A stretch of 57,907 bases of DNA from Clostridium sp. 1001271st1 H5 (GTDB taxonomy: Bacteria; Bacillota; Clostridia; Lachnospirales; Lachnospiraceae). The notes below the pieces were generated by a model. It saw nothing but the letters and a program-made list of their open reading frames with translations. It had not been told where the DNA came from and did not search any database. Shown here one piece after another: positions 1 to 7,078 of the stretch; within the stretch, counting starts at the first letter, position 1, and every line of letters begins with the position of its first letter. Position numbers and translations under genes: made by a program. Location of the stretch: assembly GCF_005845215.1 (NCBI RefSeq), contig NZ_SPHO01000015.1:1-57907 (forward strand). The letters run 5' to 3'.

Positions 1-404
1 CCCATCGTTTTTTCATTGTCACAGGCCGCCCGGATCATTTTGGACAGCAGCATCAAATCGTCGATGTATTGGGAGTACACGCAGAACACATCCTCGTCAG
101 AGTCGAAGTGAAACAGATCCACGCCGCTGTTATTTTCCTCGAACTCCTGGATCACGCCCCGGACCAGCCGCTCCCAGTCTCCGCTGCTTCCAGTCAGTCC
201 CAGCCGACGGAATACTTCCGTCCGGAATCCATTGTTGATTTTCAGCAGAAGGGAGAGCGCATAGGGGTGGTGGGGAATGAGAAAGAATGGCGCAATCTGC
301 TCCGGCTTCACCCAGATTTTGAAGGGCGGACGCGGGTCAGGTATCCAGGGCAAGATTTCCCATTCGTCCTCCGGCCGGTTTCCGTATTGGCAAAGGTCTT
401 TCAT
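1..404 (-). CDS. Imm51-like immunity protein, C-terminus cut by window edge
   Basis: The reading frame opens at ATG 404-402 behind AAAGGAGAACACT, a good ribosome binding site, and stays open for 134 codons to the left edge, so the stop is outside the window. The visible part is acidic and ends with a stretch containing DLFHFDSDEDVFCVYS, which resembles the core of Imm51-type immunity proteins of polymorphic toxin systems; that family call is from memory of the motif. It is the last visible gene of the immunity run, 27 bp after the DUF4241 stop. By analogy it would bind and block a toxin of a neighbouring cell, but no partner toxin is visible. Confidence 0.6.
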   Translation of the reverse strand, partial: MKDLCQYGNRPEDEWEILPWIPDPRPPFKIWVKPEQIAPFFLIPHHPYALSLLLKINNGFRTEVFRRLGLTGSSGDWERLVRGVIQEFEENNSGVDLFHFDSDEDVFCVYSQYIDDLMLLSKMIRAACDNEKTM

Positions 405-431
405 AGTGTTCTCCTTTGTTCTGTCACATTT

Positions 432-1163
432 TTAATCCTGCTCTCGATAACTGGCTTCAATGTCAATGAACCGCACATACACGGCGCAGATTTTGCCCTT
501 GGCGTCATACCCGAAGTAGACAGGATAGTAACCATCCCCCCAGCCGGAGGCAAAGATGGGCAGGTTGCAGTCCGTGCCCGGCACTGTCCAGTTGAGCCAG
601 TCGCCGCAGTCCCCCTGATATTTGGGGTAGGCTTTGGCGTTTTCTTCCAGAAGATCGCAGAACAGGTCGTTGTAGGGGTCGATGTCCGGGTCTTCTTCTA
701 AACGCTTGGCCCAGTATGCCTTGAAGGCCGCCTGGGTCTGGATGTCCGCGACACAGCCCATCCCGGCGTCTACGCCAAAGCCAAAATACTCGTCCTCTCC
801 CAGTTCCTCGTCCAGATCCTCGTTGCCCACCATGCCCAGCTCATAGCGGACAGGCTTTTCCTGAGAAACCTCCACCTTGACGCAGGCATAGCGGTCGCCG
901 TATTGTTCGCTGGGCACCACGCAGATTTTTACGGGATAAGTTCCGGCGGGGATCGTTTGAAGGAACGGCAGAGTGTCCTCCAGTTCCACCAGCGGATCAC
1001 AGGCGAAAATCTGCCCGGTGGGGAAATGGACGGTGCCGATGTCCAGCACATCCACCGCCATGTTCCCAATCACTTTCTCTGTGAAATGGGCCTCCAAGTC
1101 ATCTTTACAGGTCAATTTATCCTTGATTGCTTCGTATTTGTTCAGCCATTCAGTTGTAGGCAT
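432..1163 (-). CDS. DUF4241 domain protein
   Basis: A protein of about 243 residues starting at MPTTEWLNKYE, chosen because AGGAGGAAACTGAT sits just upstream. It has the hallmarks of DUF4241: a GTVHFPTGQIFACDPL segment near residue 50, and a C-terminal block with WGDGYYPVYFGYDAKGK. DUF4241 proteins are common in toxin-immunity loci, but their biochemical role is unknown. The same frame is open upstream through a zinc-ribbon segment (1164-1298), so an N-terminally extended fusion is possible; see the entry at 1164-1378. Located between DUF5713 and the Imm51-like gene in one co-oriented run. Confidence 0.75.
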   Translation of the reverse strand: MPTTEWLNKYEAIKDKLTCKDDLEAHFTEKVIGNMAVDVLDIGTVHFPTGQIFACDPLVELEDTLPFLQTIPAGTYPVKICVVPSEQYGDRYACVKVEVSQEKPVRYELGMVGNEDLDEELGEDEYFGFGVDAGMGCVADIQTQAAFKAYWAKRLEEDPDIDPYNDLFCDLLEENAKAYPKYQGDCGDWLNWTVPGTDCNLPIFASGWGDGYYPVYFGYDAKGKICAVYVRFIDIEASYREQD

Positions 1164-1378
1164 ATCAGTTTCCTCCTGTTGATTCTGTTTCTTGATGTAC
1201 ACACTCTTTGAGCCGTCCCAATAGCAGTTCACACACCGGCCATCCTGAAAATGATGGTCACAATTCGGGTAGCCATAGAGAACATGGGCACATTCTGGCA
1301 CAGCCCCATCATCTGTGAGGAGCCTTTGAAAAACAGGCTTCCGCACTCATCACAAAGGGCCAGTTCTTTTTCTGCCAT
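1164..1378 (-). pseudogene. frameshifted zinc-ribbon segment, N-terminal to DUF4241
   Basis: From ATG 1378 the frame reads MAEKELALCDECGSLFFKG up to about base 1297, then loses meaning and stops. A different frame picks up at the same point with ECAHVLYGYPNCDHHF and CVNCYWDGS. Adding one C to the minus-strand string CTGTGCCAG would join both into a protein with CDEC, CPEC and CVNC knuckles, a typical zinc ribbon. The second frame then runs without a stop into DUF4241, so the repaired gene would be a zinc ribbon-DUF4241 fusion of about 315 residues. It begins 2 bp after the DUF5713 stop. A true mutation or an assembly error are both possible. Confidence 0.6.
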
Positions 1379-1383
1379 AGGGT

Positions 1384-1710
1384 TCACCAGTCCCGTTCCC
1401 GGATGGCCTCCTCGGTGTCAATGGGGATGCCAAAACACTCCAGAATGTAGGCCACGGTTGCCGCAATACATTCCCGCGCCACCGTTTCGATCTCGCTGTC
1501 GTTCTCGTCAAACTCCTCCTGGAGATCATTGATGCCGCAGACCGCCTCGTCCAGCGTTTCCTGCACCACTTCGGTGTCGGTTTCGCCGCTCTCCAACAGG
1601 TCAATGACCTTCTGAAGCTCGTCTTTTACCTTGTCCACCAGAAAAGTGGGATAGTAATTGTCCTGATACATCTCGTCCAGCAGTTTGTAATTGGGGTCAA
1701 ATGTTTTCAT
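1384..1710 (-). CDS. DUF5713 family protein
   Basis: A 108-residue acidic protein with the features of DUF5713: an N-terminal YYPTFLVDKVKDELQKVIDL helix, then DLQEEFDENDSEIETVARE and a C-terminal AIRERDW. The fold is predicted to be all-helical from the sequence pattern. Function is unknown; members recur in immunity gene runs of Firmicutes, consistent with the neighbours here. The stop of the upstream gene lies inside its start region (14-bp overlap), which supports co-transcription with the flanking genes. Confidence 0.7.
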   Translation of the reverse strand: MKTFDPNYKLLDEMYQDNYYPTFLVDKVKDELQKVIDLLESGETDTEVVQETLDEAVCGINDLQEEFDENDSEIETVARECIAATVAYILECFGIPIDTEEAIRERDW

Positions 1711-1990
1711 AGGGATTGCTCCTTTCTTCGTGCTCGGCAGTCATGCTCAACTCGATCTCATCGTCGCTGTAAATTAAGTAGAGCCCATGAGGGGCCTTGC
1801 TATCGAAATGCAGTTCAATTTCATGATATTTGAGGATCAAAGGCTTCCCATCACTTCTCATGGTGGAAACAGCATCGGGCTTACCGAAGATTTCTATGAC
1901 CTCATCCTGTGACATACCAAATTTCAGCGGTGAAATGTTCTGGGGATTCTGCAATATTTGATTGCGCCAAATCGTAAAGTCCTGTTTCAT
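1697..1990 (-). CDS. small hypothetical protein of the immunity run
   Basis: A 97-residue protein beginning MKQDFTIWRNQILQNPQN. A KFGMSQDEVIEIFGKPD segment around residues 23-39 resembles the short helix-loop seen in BamE/SmpA-like domains, where a GMS.eeV..ilG.P pattern is common, but there is no signal peptide or lipobox, so a cytosolic protein is more likely. It overlaps the SUKH-3 stop by 4 bp and the DUF5713 start by 14 bp, so it is clearly part of the same transcript. I do not recognise a specific family; a toxin-binding immunity role is inferred from position only. Confidence 0.5.
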   Translation of the reverse strand: MKQDFTIWRNQILQNPQNISPLKFGMSQDEVIEIFGKPDAVSTMRSDGKPLILKYHEIELHFDSKAPHGLYLIYSDDEIELSMTAEHEERSNPYENI

Positions 1991-2541
1991 AGTTTTCCGT
2001 CCAGTGCCTCAACCGTTTTCATGGCAGCGGAATCAAATTTGCACTGCCGCAGTTCCCGTTCGATCAGGGCAAACACATCCGGAAAGCACTCAATCTCATC
2101 CTGGTACTCATATTTCGCATACAATTTCCCGTACTCGGAGATCCAGACCTCCGCCGGGTAGTAGTAGCCAATATGACCGATAGGCTGGCATTTTTCACCG
2201 GCAGCCTGTTCGATCTCTGCCAGTTCACAGCCGGACATATCCCGGAAATAGGCGTCCTCCAAATGGTTTTTGATCCCATTGACCAGGTAAGGGAATAAAG
2301 CAAACTCAAAGTCAGCTGCCCATTTCAGCTTTTTCTGTGCCAAGTACCACTCGCAGCACAGGCCGAAATATTTGCGATAAAACCGCTGGGTGGTCTTCAT
2401 CATCGGGACGCCATGATCGGCGTAATACTGCTCCGCAATGGAGATGTCCACACTGCGGCCTTCGTACCACCCGGCGTACTCCATCAGCTGCTTAACCTTG
2501 CTGCCCAGATCGCCAGAGATAGGGATGCGTTCTTTGATCAT
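1987..2541 (-). CDS. SUKH-3 family immunity protein
   Basis: A 184-residue protein. The N-terminal VKQLMEYAGWYEGRSVDIS and the later GHIGYYYPAEVWISEYGKLY followed by an acidic C-terminus match the layout of the SUKH-3 branch of the SMI1/KNR4 superfamily. SUKH proteins are immunity factors that bind nuclease or other toxin domains delivered between bacteria. The start follows an AGGAGG-type site. Cys residues at 60-61 and at two later positions are not arranged as a metal site. The family call is from motif memory; the cognate toxin is not in the window. Confidence 0.6.
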   Translation of the reverse strand: MIKERIPISGDLGSKVKQLMEYAGWYEGRSVDISIAEQYYADHGVPMMKTTQRFYRKYFGLCCEWYLAQKKLKWAADFEFALFPYLVNGIKNHLEDAYFRDMSGCELAEIEQAAGEKCQPIGHIGYYYPAEVWISEYGKLYAKYEYQDEIECFPDVFALIERELRQCKFDSAAMKTVEALDGKL

Positions 2542-2563
2542 GGTAGTATCCTCCTGTTTTTCG

Positions 2564-3160
2564 TCACCACAGCCGATCGATCTGGGTATATATCTTATTC
2601 GGTTCTCTGTCCGTAAAACTGGTCAATGCGTCGGTGGGTTCTGCAAGCGGCATCACATTCAAAATATCCAGTACATAATACCAGACCCCAGTGTCCCAGT
2701 CTCGGAACCGCCCATTGCAGACAGCTCGACCATAATCACCAGGAATCAAATCCAGTGCCAGCTCATTGAGAGGCTGTTTCTGCCCGGTCTTATCGTAGGT
2801 ATATCGCTCCGGTATCGCCCCGATGTGCCAATCATTGCGGTAACGCACATGGATTCCGGGCTCCTGCTGAATCAGTTCGAAAGGGTGAAGCCGCATTGTG
2901 CCATTCGGCTTCCATTCCATCAGCCTACGACAGTCCCTATCGATCTGAAATCCATCGGGCCTCTGTATGATAGATGCAAAGTGAGTAGGCAGACCAAAAG
3001 GATAATAGGAGAAGAAGTCTTTCGGCAGACGCATGGCTCTGGGATACTGGTTCCGCTGTGCGGCCGCATTTCCGCCCCGGCAGTCTTTATACCATTGCAG
3101 GCGGATCTGCTGAACCAGAAGTGTGGGCAGATGCTCCAACTGATGCTTATTCTGTTTCAT
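2564..3160 (-). CDS. hypothetical protein of the immunity run
   Basis: I do not recognise a family. A protein of 198 residues starting MKQNKHQLEHLP, chosen because AAGGAGG lies 8 bp before this ATG; a longer frame to 3310 has no such site and overlaps the next gene. It is rich in aromatic and basic residues (for example KDFFSYYPFGLPTHFAS, then GRFRDWDTGVWYYVLD) and has no membrane segment or signal peptide. It lies 55 bp after the preceding gene and 22 bp before SUKH-3, all co-directional. An immunity or accessory role is inferred only from context. Confidence 0.5.
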   Translation of the reverse strand: MKQNKHQLEHLPTLLVQQIRLQWYKDCRGGNAAAQRNQYPRAMRLPKDFFSYYPFGLPTHFASIIQRPDGFQIDRDCRRLMEWKPNGTMRLHPFELIQQEPGIHVRYRNDWHIGAIPERYTYDKTGQKQPLNELALDLIPGDYGRAVCNGRFRDWDTGVWYYVLDILNVMPLAEPTDALTSFTDREPNKIYTQIDRLW

Positions 3161-3215
3161 CGCCATACCTCCTTCCTTGATAGATCCCTCCAATGGTCTT
3201 CCATGTTTCAGGCAT

Positions 3216-3632
3216 TTACAACTCTGCTGCAAACTCATAGGAAACCGCAATGATGTTGTAAACATCATCGTATGTAAACAGCCGGTAGTGCCGATAGATG
3301 CCTTTGTCAAAGTCCTCCCGCACTGGCAGAGACTTCAGCCAGGTGCTGTCCTCAATTAAATCGAAGGAACTGCCATCCAGATACTCCGTCCCAGCCATAT
3401 TTTCATAGGTGTCCAATTCACAGGTAAAATAGGCCAGCACCTGCCGGAAGGTGAGTGTATAGGGAAACCAGTCTTTTTCGTCCCTGCACTGGGAGATTAG
3501 ATGGCCATTGATGTCCCCCGTAAAGGTCAGATTGTTCAGAGCATCCTGTTTCACCTGATCCAGATAGATGCAGTCCCGTCCCTTCAAAACACCTAAGCAG
3601 GTATTAACAGCAGTCGCTTTTTCCATAGACAA
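3216..3632 (-). CDS. hypothetical protein of the immunity run
   Basis: A 138-residue acidic, soluble protein with no recognisable catalytic motif. Visible landmarks are GRDCIYLDQVKQDAL near residue 18, a central WFPYTLTFRQVLAYFTCELD stretch, and a C-terminal YRLFTYDDVYNIIAVSYE. An internal ATG two codons in (MEKATAV) is an equally good start. It begins 3 bp after the DUF2262 stop, so the two are probably translated together. No family name can be given; the surrounding immunity genes suggest an antitoxin or immunity function. Confidence 0.5.
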   Translation of the reverse strand: MSMEKATAVNTCLGVLKGRDCIYLDQVKQDALNNLTFTGDINGHLISQCRDEKDWFPYTLTFRQVLAYFTCELDTYENMAGTEYLDGSSFDLIEDSTWLKSLPVREDFDKGIYRHYRLFTYDDVYNIIAVSYEFAAEL

Positions 3633-3635
3633 CTC

Positions 3636-4475
3636 CTATCCCTCAATGTTGGCAGTTTTGAGGCCCTTTTTCAAGGAGCCGTAGATCGTCACCGCATGGT
3701 CGGTGAACATCTCGTCGCAGTCAAACCAGGCGGTGAAGCTGCCACCGGAGGTGACGGACAGGCTCGTCAGGCTGATCCGTCGGGCCAATTCTTCCTCTGT
3801 GATGGGGTCGGTTTCCGGATTGCGGGGGGGTTCCTCATCCTGGGAGAGCCAGTTGTTGGCCAGCTCGGTCAGGTTCTTGGCCGCAAGCTCTCGCATGGCC
3901 TTGTCCCAAGTTTCACAGTCGGCCAGCAACTTCTTGGCGGCACTGCGGGCGCGGGTCCAGGAGGGCTTGCTCTCCGCATTGACCTCAAGGGAAAGAAGCA
4001 CATCCTTTCCGCGCCACTGGATCTCACCCTCAAAGGCATCATGGTCCTTGTCCAGCTCGAGCTTTCCCAGCACCTGGTCCTGGATCACCACCGGCTTGTG
4101 GCACTCGTCCAGAACGGCCTGAAGTTCCGGGCAGTCCTCATGGGTCTTGACCACCTCGGAGATACACCAGGGCCACGCCACCAGATCCTTTGCCCATTCT
4201 TCTTTCATCCGGCGGATTTTCAGGCGGCAGATCTGCTCGTTTTGAAAGCGTCCCCAGCCCTTTTCACTGTTGCGCTCCTCGTCGGTGACTGGCCACTCCA
4301 GCCGCTCCTCTTTGGTGGTGACCTTGCCGGTGTCACAGAACACCATGCCCAGCGTCACAACAGTCATTTGCCAAAAGTTGCCCCTGTTGTTATATCCGCC
4401 CCCGATGCAGCGATTGATCAAAGCGACCACTTCCTGCTCCTCGGACTCGTACATCTCATAAAATTCTTCAAACAT
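3636..4475 (-). CDS. DUF2262 domain protein
   Basis: A 279-residue acidic protein. The last 90 residues carry the DUF2262 pattern: LTSLSVTSGGSFTAWFDCDE, then MFTDHAVTIYGSLKKGLKTA, ending in NIEG. The N-terminal half has a predicted helical region with KIRRMKEEWAKDLVAWPW and no known domain. DUF2262 proteins have no known activity but recur in polymorphic toxin immunity loci. The gene lies 12 bp downstream of the ankyrin gene and 3 bp upstream of the next, consistent with one operon. The domain call is from recall of the C-terminal motif. Confidence 0.6.
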   Translation of the reverse strand: MFEEFYEMYESEEQEVVALINRCIGGGYNNRGNFWQMTVVTLGMVFCDTGKVTTKEERLEWPVTDEERNSEKGWGRFQNEQICRLKIRRMKEEWAKDLVAWPWCISEVVKTHEDCPELQAVLDECHKPVVIQDQVLGKLELDKDHDAFEGEIQWRGKDVLLSLEVNAESKPSWTRARSAAKKLLADCETWDKAMRELAAKNLTELANNWLSQDEEPPRNPETDPITEEELARRISLTSLSVTSGGSFTAWFDCDEMFTDHAVTIYGSLKKGLKTANIEG

Positions 4476-4487
4476 AGATCATTCTCC

Positions 4488-5567
4488 TTATTCCTCAAAC
4501 TCGCCCTCAATCATCCCGTTCAGATACCGGCCGGGATCTGCGATGAAGTCATCCCATTTGGCCAGAGAGTGGAATTCCTCATGCTCGATGTCCAGATACC
4601 ACAGCTTTTTGTCCCTGGGGCTCCACAGCAGCAGGTAGTCGCTGTAATTGTCCATGGCCGCCATGAGGGAGAGCAGCTTCTTCCGTTTCCAGGTCATCTC
4701 CTGCACATCCATGTAGGCGTACAGCTCCGCCCATTTCACCCATTCCTGCTCCGGGAATTCCAAACGCAGGGGGCCGGTTTTCAAGTATTCCACCAGCTTG
4801 GCAGGCAGCTTGTAGGGCATAAGCTGCCGGACCTTTTCTTGTTCGTTGTGCCAGTCCTCCGGCTCCAGCGCCTTCAGGTAGTCGGCCATCTCTTGATTCT
4901 TGTTTTGAACTGCCACACTGTAAGGCCGGTCGCCGTATTTGTTAACAAGGGTGATATTCGCTCCCTGTTCCACCAGCCAGCGCACCATGGAGAAATTGTT
5001 GGAGCGGGCGGCCTCGGTGACAGGGGTGGAGGCGTAAGGGAACACCATGTCCGGCTTGTGGTAATTGATGTCTGCCCCTTTTTCCAGAAGCAGTCGGGCA
5101 AGTTTGGCATTGCCCTCGGACACAGCGGCCCGGAATGCCTCGCCGCCAAACTTATCCACTGTGATCCCAGCCTGCTCCAGCACCGGGATATTCTCCGGGC
5201 GCTTGCCCCAGCGTACTTCCTGAAAGGCCCGCTCTTTCTGCTTCAGGCTGAGTTTTGCAGCCTGTCCAGCAAAGAGCGCCACCACCTCCGGCCCACAACA
5301 GCGGGCAGCGGTAAGCAGCAGGGGCTGTTCCTCTGCCAGACCGGGATCAGCTCCATGCCCCAGTAGGAAGTGAATCATGGGCACATCATTCCTAAAAACC
5401 GCGATCTCCAGTGGTGTGAGTTTGATATACTCGCTGAGCTGAATGGGGTCATCTAAATCCAGACCGCCCTGGAGCAGTACCTCCAGCTTGGAAGTGTCAT
5501 AGTCACAAATGGCGGCAGCCGTTTCCGGGAGGGTCTCCCAGCGGCCAATATATGCAATTTGGTACAT
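4488..5567 (-). CDS. ankyrin repeat protein
   Basis: A 359-residue protein with ankyrin repeats in its first 240 residues. Clear units include TPLEIAVFRNDVPMIHFLLGHGADP, AVSEGNAKLARLLLEKGADIN and TEAARSNNFSMVRWLVEQGANI (each shown here in part). The C-terminal 110 residues are not ankyrin and look globular, with several Trp and acidic residues. Bacterial ankyrin proteins bind partner proteins, and in toxin-immunity clusters they often act as immunity proteins. No signal peptide. It sits 7 bp from the preceding gene and 12 bp from DUF2262. Confidence 0.85.
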   Translation of the reverse strand: MYQIAYIGRWETLPETAAAICDYDTSKLEVLLQGGLDLDDPIQLSEYIKLTPLEIAVFRNDVPMIHFLLGHGADPGLAEEQPLLLTAARCCGPEVVALFAGQAAKLSLKQKERAFQEVRWGKRPENIPVLEQAGITVDKFGGEAFRAAVSEGNAKLARLLLEKGADINYHKPDMVFPYASTPVTEAARSNNFSMVRWLVEQGANITLVNKYGDRPYSVAVQNKNQEMADYLKALEPEDWHNEQEKVRQLMPYKLPAKLVEYLKTGPLRLEFPEQEWVKWAELYAYMDVQEMTWKRKKLLSLMAAMDNYSDYLLLWSPRDKKLWYLDIEHEEFHSLAKWDDFIADPGRYLNGMIEGEFEE

Positions 5568-5574
5568 AAGGCAC

Positions 5575-5916
5575 CTACTTTCGTTGTTGTTTCACTTTAT
5601 AGGGAACGGTTCGGCCCAGCACCCGGCCCTTGCCAACGGCATTGGCTCCCTCATAGATCAAAAATTCCGCATTGTTTTCCAGCGGGGCATAGTCAATGGT
5701 ATCTGGATATAGGGGTTGGGCATTTCCCAAAGCTGGTGTATCAAATGTACACTCGGTTCCGTCCAGAAAGCATACACCCAAATATTCTGTAGTTCCTGTG
5801 ACCACAAAATGGGGACAATACTTTCCGCTGACCAGGCTGGGTGGTATTTTTCGTTTGCCGCTCCAGAAGATGACCTCCACATGGAGCACCGCCCGGTTTT
5901 CATCTGTCCCGATCAC
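5575..5916 (-). CDS. small beta-rich hypothetical protein
   Basis: A protein of 113 residues. A GTG start (VIGTDENRAVL) is chosen because AAAGGAGGG lies 8 bp upstream; the longer frame to 6057 overlaps the previous gene by 100 bp with unlikely composition. The sequence alternates hydrophobic and polar residues as in a small beta barrel, and the end FLIYEGANAVGKGRVLGRTV loosely resembles the C-terminal barrel of EF-Tu. That resemblance is weak and may only reflect fold. It overlaps the preceding gene slightly at neither end and sits 7 bp before the ankyrin gene. Confidence 0.5.
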   Translation of the reverse strand: MIGTDENRAVLHVEVIFWSGKRKIPPSLVSGKYCPHFVVTGTTEYLGVCFLDGTECTFDTPALGNAQPLYPDTIDYAPLENNAEFLIYEGANAVGKGRVLGRTVPYKVKQQRK

Positions 5917-5957
5917 GCTGTCGCCCTCCTTTATCCCGTCATCTGGCTGCGGTATAC

Positions 5958-6500
5958 TCAGGCCAGCTCTGCGTCCAGGATCTGGACTGGTTTTCCTTTC
6001 TCGTTCACATAGTAAAGGGCGATATAGTCGATGCCGTCCCGCTTGGCCTGCTCCCACGGCATCCGTTCACCGTTGATCAGTTCCACGGTATCCGCCTCAT
6101 CCGGTTCAAAGTTCTCTTTTTCGTCCTCATAGTCAATGCTGTACCCCAGCTCCAGCACCAACTTGGAGGCGGGGATCTCATACCGCTTGAGGGGGCGGTG
6201 CTCCAGCTCGGATGGATCATGTTCATCGCAGAACATATTGTCGTAGCCATGCCGTCCACCGTCAAAGATGACGAACTCCTCGCCGCTCTCCGGGTCACGG
6301 GCTGTCACCAGTCCGGGGGCCTCGTCGCTATCTATGATATAGGATTGGGGTTCTCCTTTCACCGTGAGCAGATCTCCGTAATACCAAACCTCCAGCAGTT
6401 CATTGCCGGTGGTGGAACAAAGTATCACGGTGGGCAAACGCTTCTCCGCCCATTCTTTCACATGGCCGATGAGCCAGGTGGGATATTTCTCAGTCATCAT
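5958..6500 (-). CDS. hypothetical acidic protein of the immunity run
   Basis: I do not recognise a family. A 180-residue strongly acidic protein starting MMTEKYPTWLIGHVKEWAEK behind an AGGAGAAAG site. Landmarks are EEFVIFDGGRHGYDNMFCDE in the middle and GIDYIALYYVNEKGKPVQI at the end. There is no signal peptide or membrane segment. High acidity is common among immunity proteins that mimic nucleic acid or bind basic toxins, but this is only inference. Flanked by Imm17 (13 bp) and the small beta-rich gene (41 bp). Confidence 0.5.
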   Translation of the reverse strand: MMTEKYPTWLIGHVKEWAEKRLPTVILCSTTGNELLEVWYYGDLLTVKGEPQSYIIDSDEAPGLVTARDPESGEEFVIFDGGRHGYDNMFCDEHDPSELEHRPLKRYEIPASKLVLELGYSIDYEDEKENFEPDEADTVELINGERMPWEQAKRDGIDYIALYYVNEKGKPVQILDAELA

Positions 6501-6513
6501 AGTCTTTCTCCTC

Positions 6514-6747
6514 CTATTTCAATTTCAGCACAAATCCCCAGATACTCACCACAATCAAGAGGACACCCAGCAGAAAGAAAACCACACGCCGGTATCCTCT
6601 GCTGTGTCGATGGGCATCCCGCGTACCAGTGGGGTCGCAGAGCCAGTTCCAGTTGCGGATCGCTCCAAACAAAATCACGGCCCCGATGAGCACCGAGGCA
6701 ATGTACCAATGCTCTTGTAAAAATGCTGTGATCTGTTCGCTGTTCAT
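6514..6747 (-). CDS. Imm17 family membrane immunity protein
   Basis: A 77-residue protein with two membrane helices: residues about 16-31 (YIASVLIGAVILFGAI) and 54-73 (VVFFLLGVLLIVVSIWGF). Between them is the RNWNWLCDPTG motif followed by GYRR, which matches my recollection of Imm17. It would sit in the inner membrane and protect against a membrane-active or cell-wall toxin. It is the first gene of the immunity run, behind GAGGAGGAAGTAGA and a 7-bp inverted repeat (6758-6775), and so marks the 5' end of the operon. Confidence 0.7.
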   Translation of the reverse strand: MNSEQITAFLQEHWYIASVLIGAVILFGAIRNWNWLCDPTGTRDAHRHSRGYRRVVFFLLGVLLIVVSIWGFVLKLK

Positions 6748-6757
6748 TCTACTTCCT

Positions 6758-6775
6758 CCTCACGCAAATACCTGC
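6758..6775 (-). promoter_or_regulatory. inverted repeat before the Imm17 start
   Basis: AAATACC and GGTATTT form perfect 7-bp arms around TGCT, 11 bp upstream of the Imm17 start and between it and the terminator at 6810-6856. It could be a repressor site or a hairpin in the leader RNA near the ribosome binding site. No regulator can be assigned. Confidence 0.35.
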
Positions 6776-6809
6776 TGGTATTTCTCTTTTCATACTCTTT
6801 TCAAACAAT

Positions 6810-6856
6810 AAAAAAGCCCCACGCCGCACTGTCATAAAGACAGGCTGACGCAGGGC
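6810..6856 (-). terminator. intrinsic terminator in the leader of the immunity operon
   Basis: On the minus strand a GC-rich hairpin with arms beginning GCCCTGCG and ending CGTGGGGC, with an inner CTGTC/GACAG pairing around TTTAT, is followed directly by TTTTTT. It lies downstream of the promoter at 7009-7037 and upstream of Imm17, so it either ends a short RNA of about 190 nt or acts as an attenuator of the immunity genes. Confidence 0.65.
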
Positions 6857-6859
6857 ATG

Positions 6860-6971
6860 AAGAAGCCGCGTTGAAGGAGCCGCATCCACCAGCAGATGTA
6901 GTTTCTTCAACAACCAAAATATTTTTTTCGTATCTTAAAGCAGCAAATTGCTGTCCAATATATTTGTTCAT
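6860..6971 (-). other. possible leader ORF or small RNA (uncertain)
   Basis: Between promoter 7009-7037 and terminator 6810-6856 there is a short frame starting MNKYIGQQFAAL at 6971 that runs into the terminator and ends at 6801. It has no clear ribosome binding site, and its end (GGCGSFNAASSCPASAC) is odd. A non-coding leader RNA of about 190 nt explains the segment as well as a peptide does. Nothing else is seen in the 330-bp gap between Imm17 and DUF1273. Confidence 0.25.
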
Positions 6972-7008
6972 AGCGGCACCATTTGTTCTGAGCGTAGTTT
7001 TATATCTT

Positions 7009-7037
7009 ATTATATCACAGCACCCCTTCAATGAAAA
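7009..7037 (-). promoter_or_regulatory. sigma-A type promoter upstream of the immunity run
   Basis: On the minus strand TATAAT (7014-7009) is preceded by a 17-bp spacer and TTTTCA (7037-7032). The consensus -10 box and spacing support a vegetative promoter that would drive the leader RNA and, by read-through of the terminator at 6810-6856, the 12 immunity genes. Confidence 0.5.
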
Positions 7038-7078
7038 TATTTTGTTGGAAATGCTAATGAAAAATTTTTGTGAATTTG

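Noticed and set aside
3696..5366. Long plus-strand open frame of 556 codons
   Set aside because: It lies opposite DUF2262 and the ankyrin gene, has no ribosome binding site or recognisable domain, and arises from GC-rich third positions of the real genes.
6801..6971. Possible RiPP or double-glycine bacteriocin precursor
   Set aside because: The Cys-rich end coincides with the arms of the terminator, no ribosome site is seen, and no modification or export gene is adjacent.
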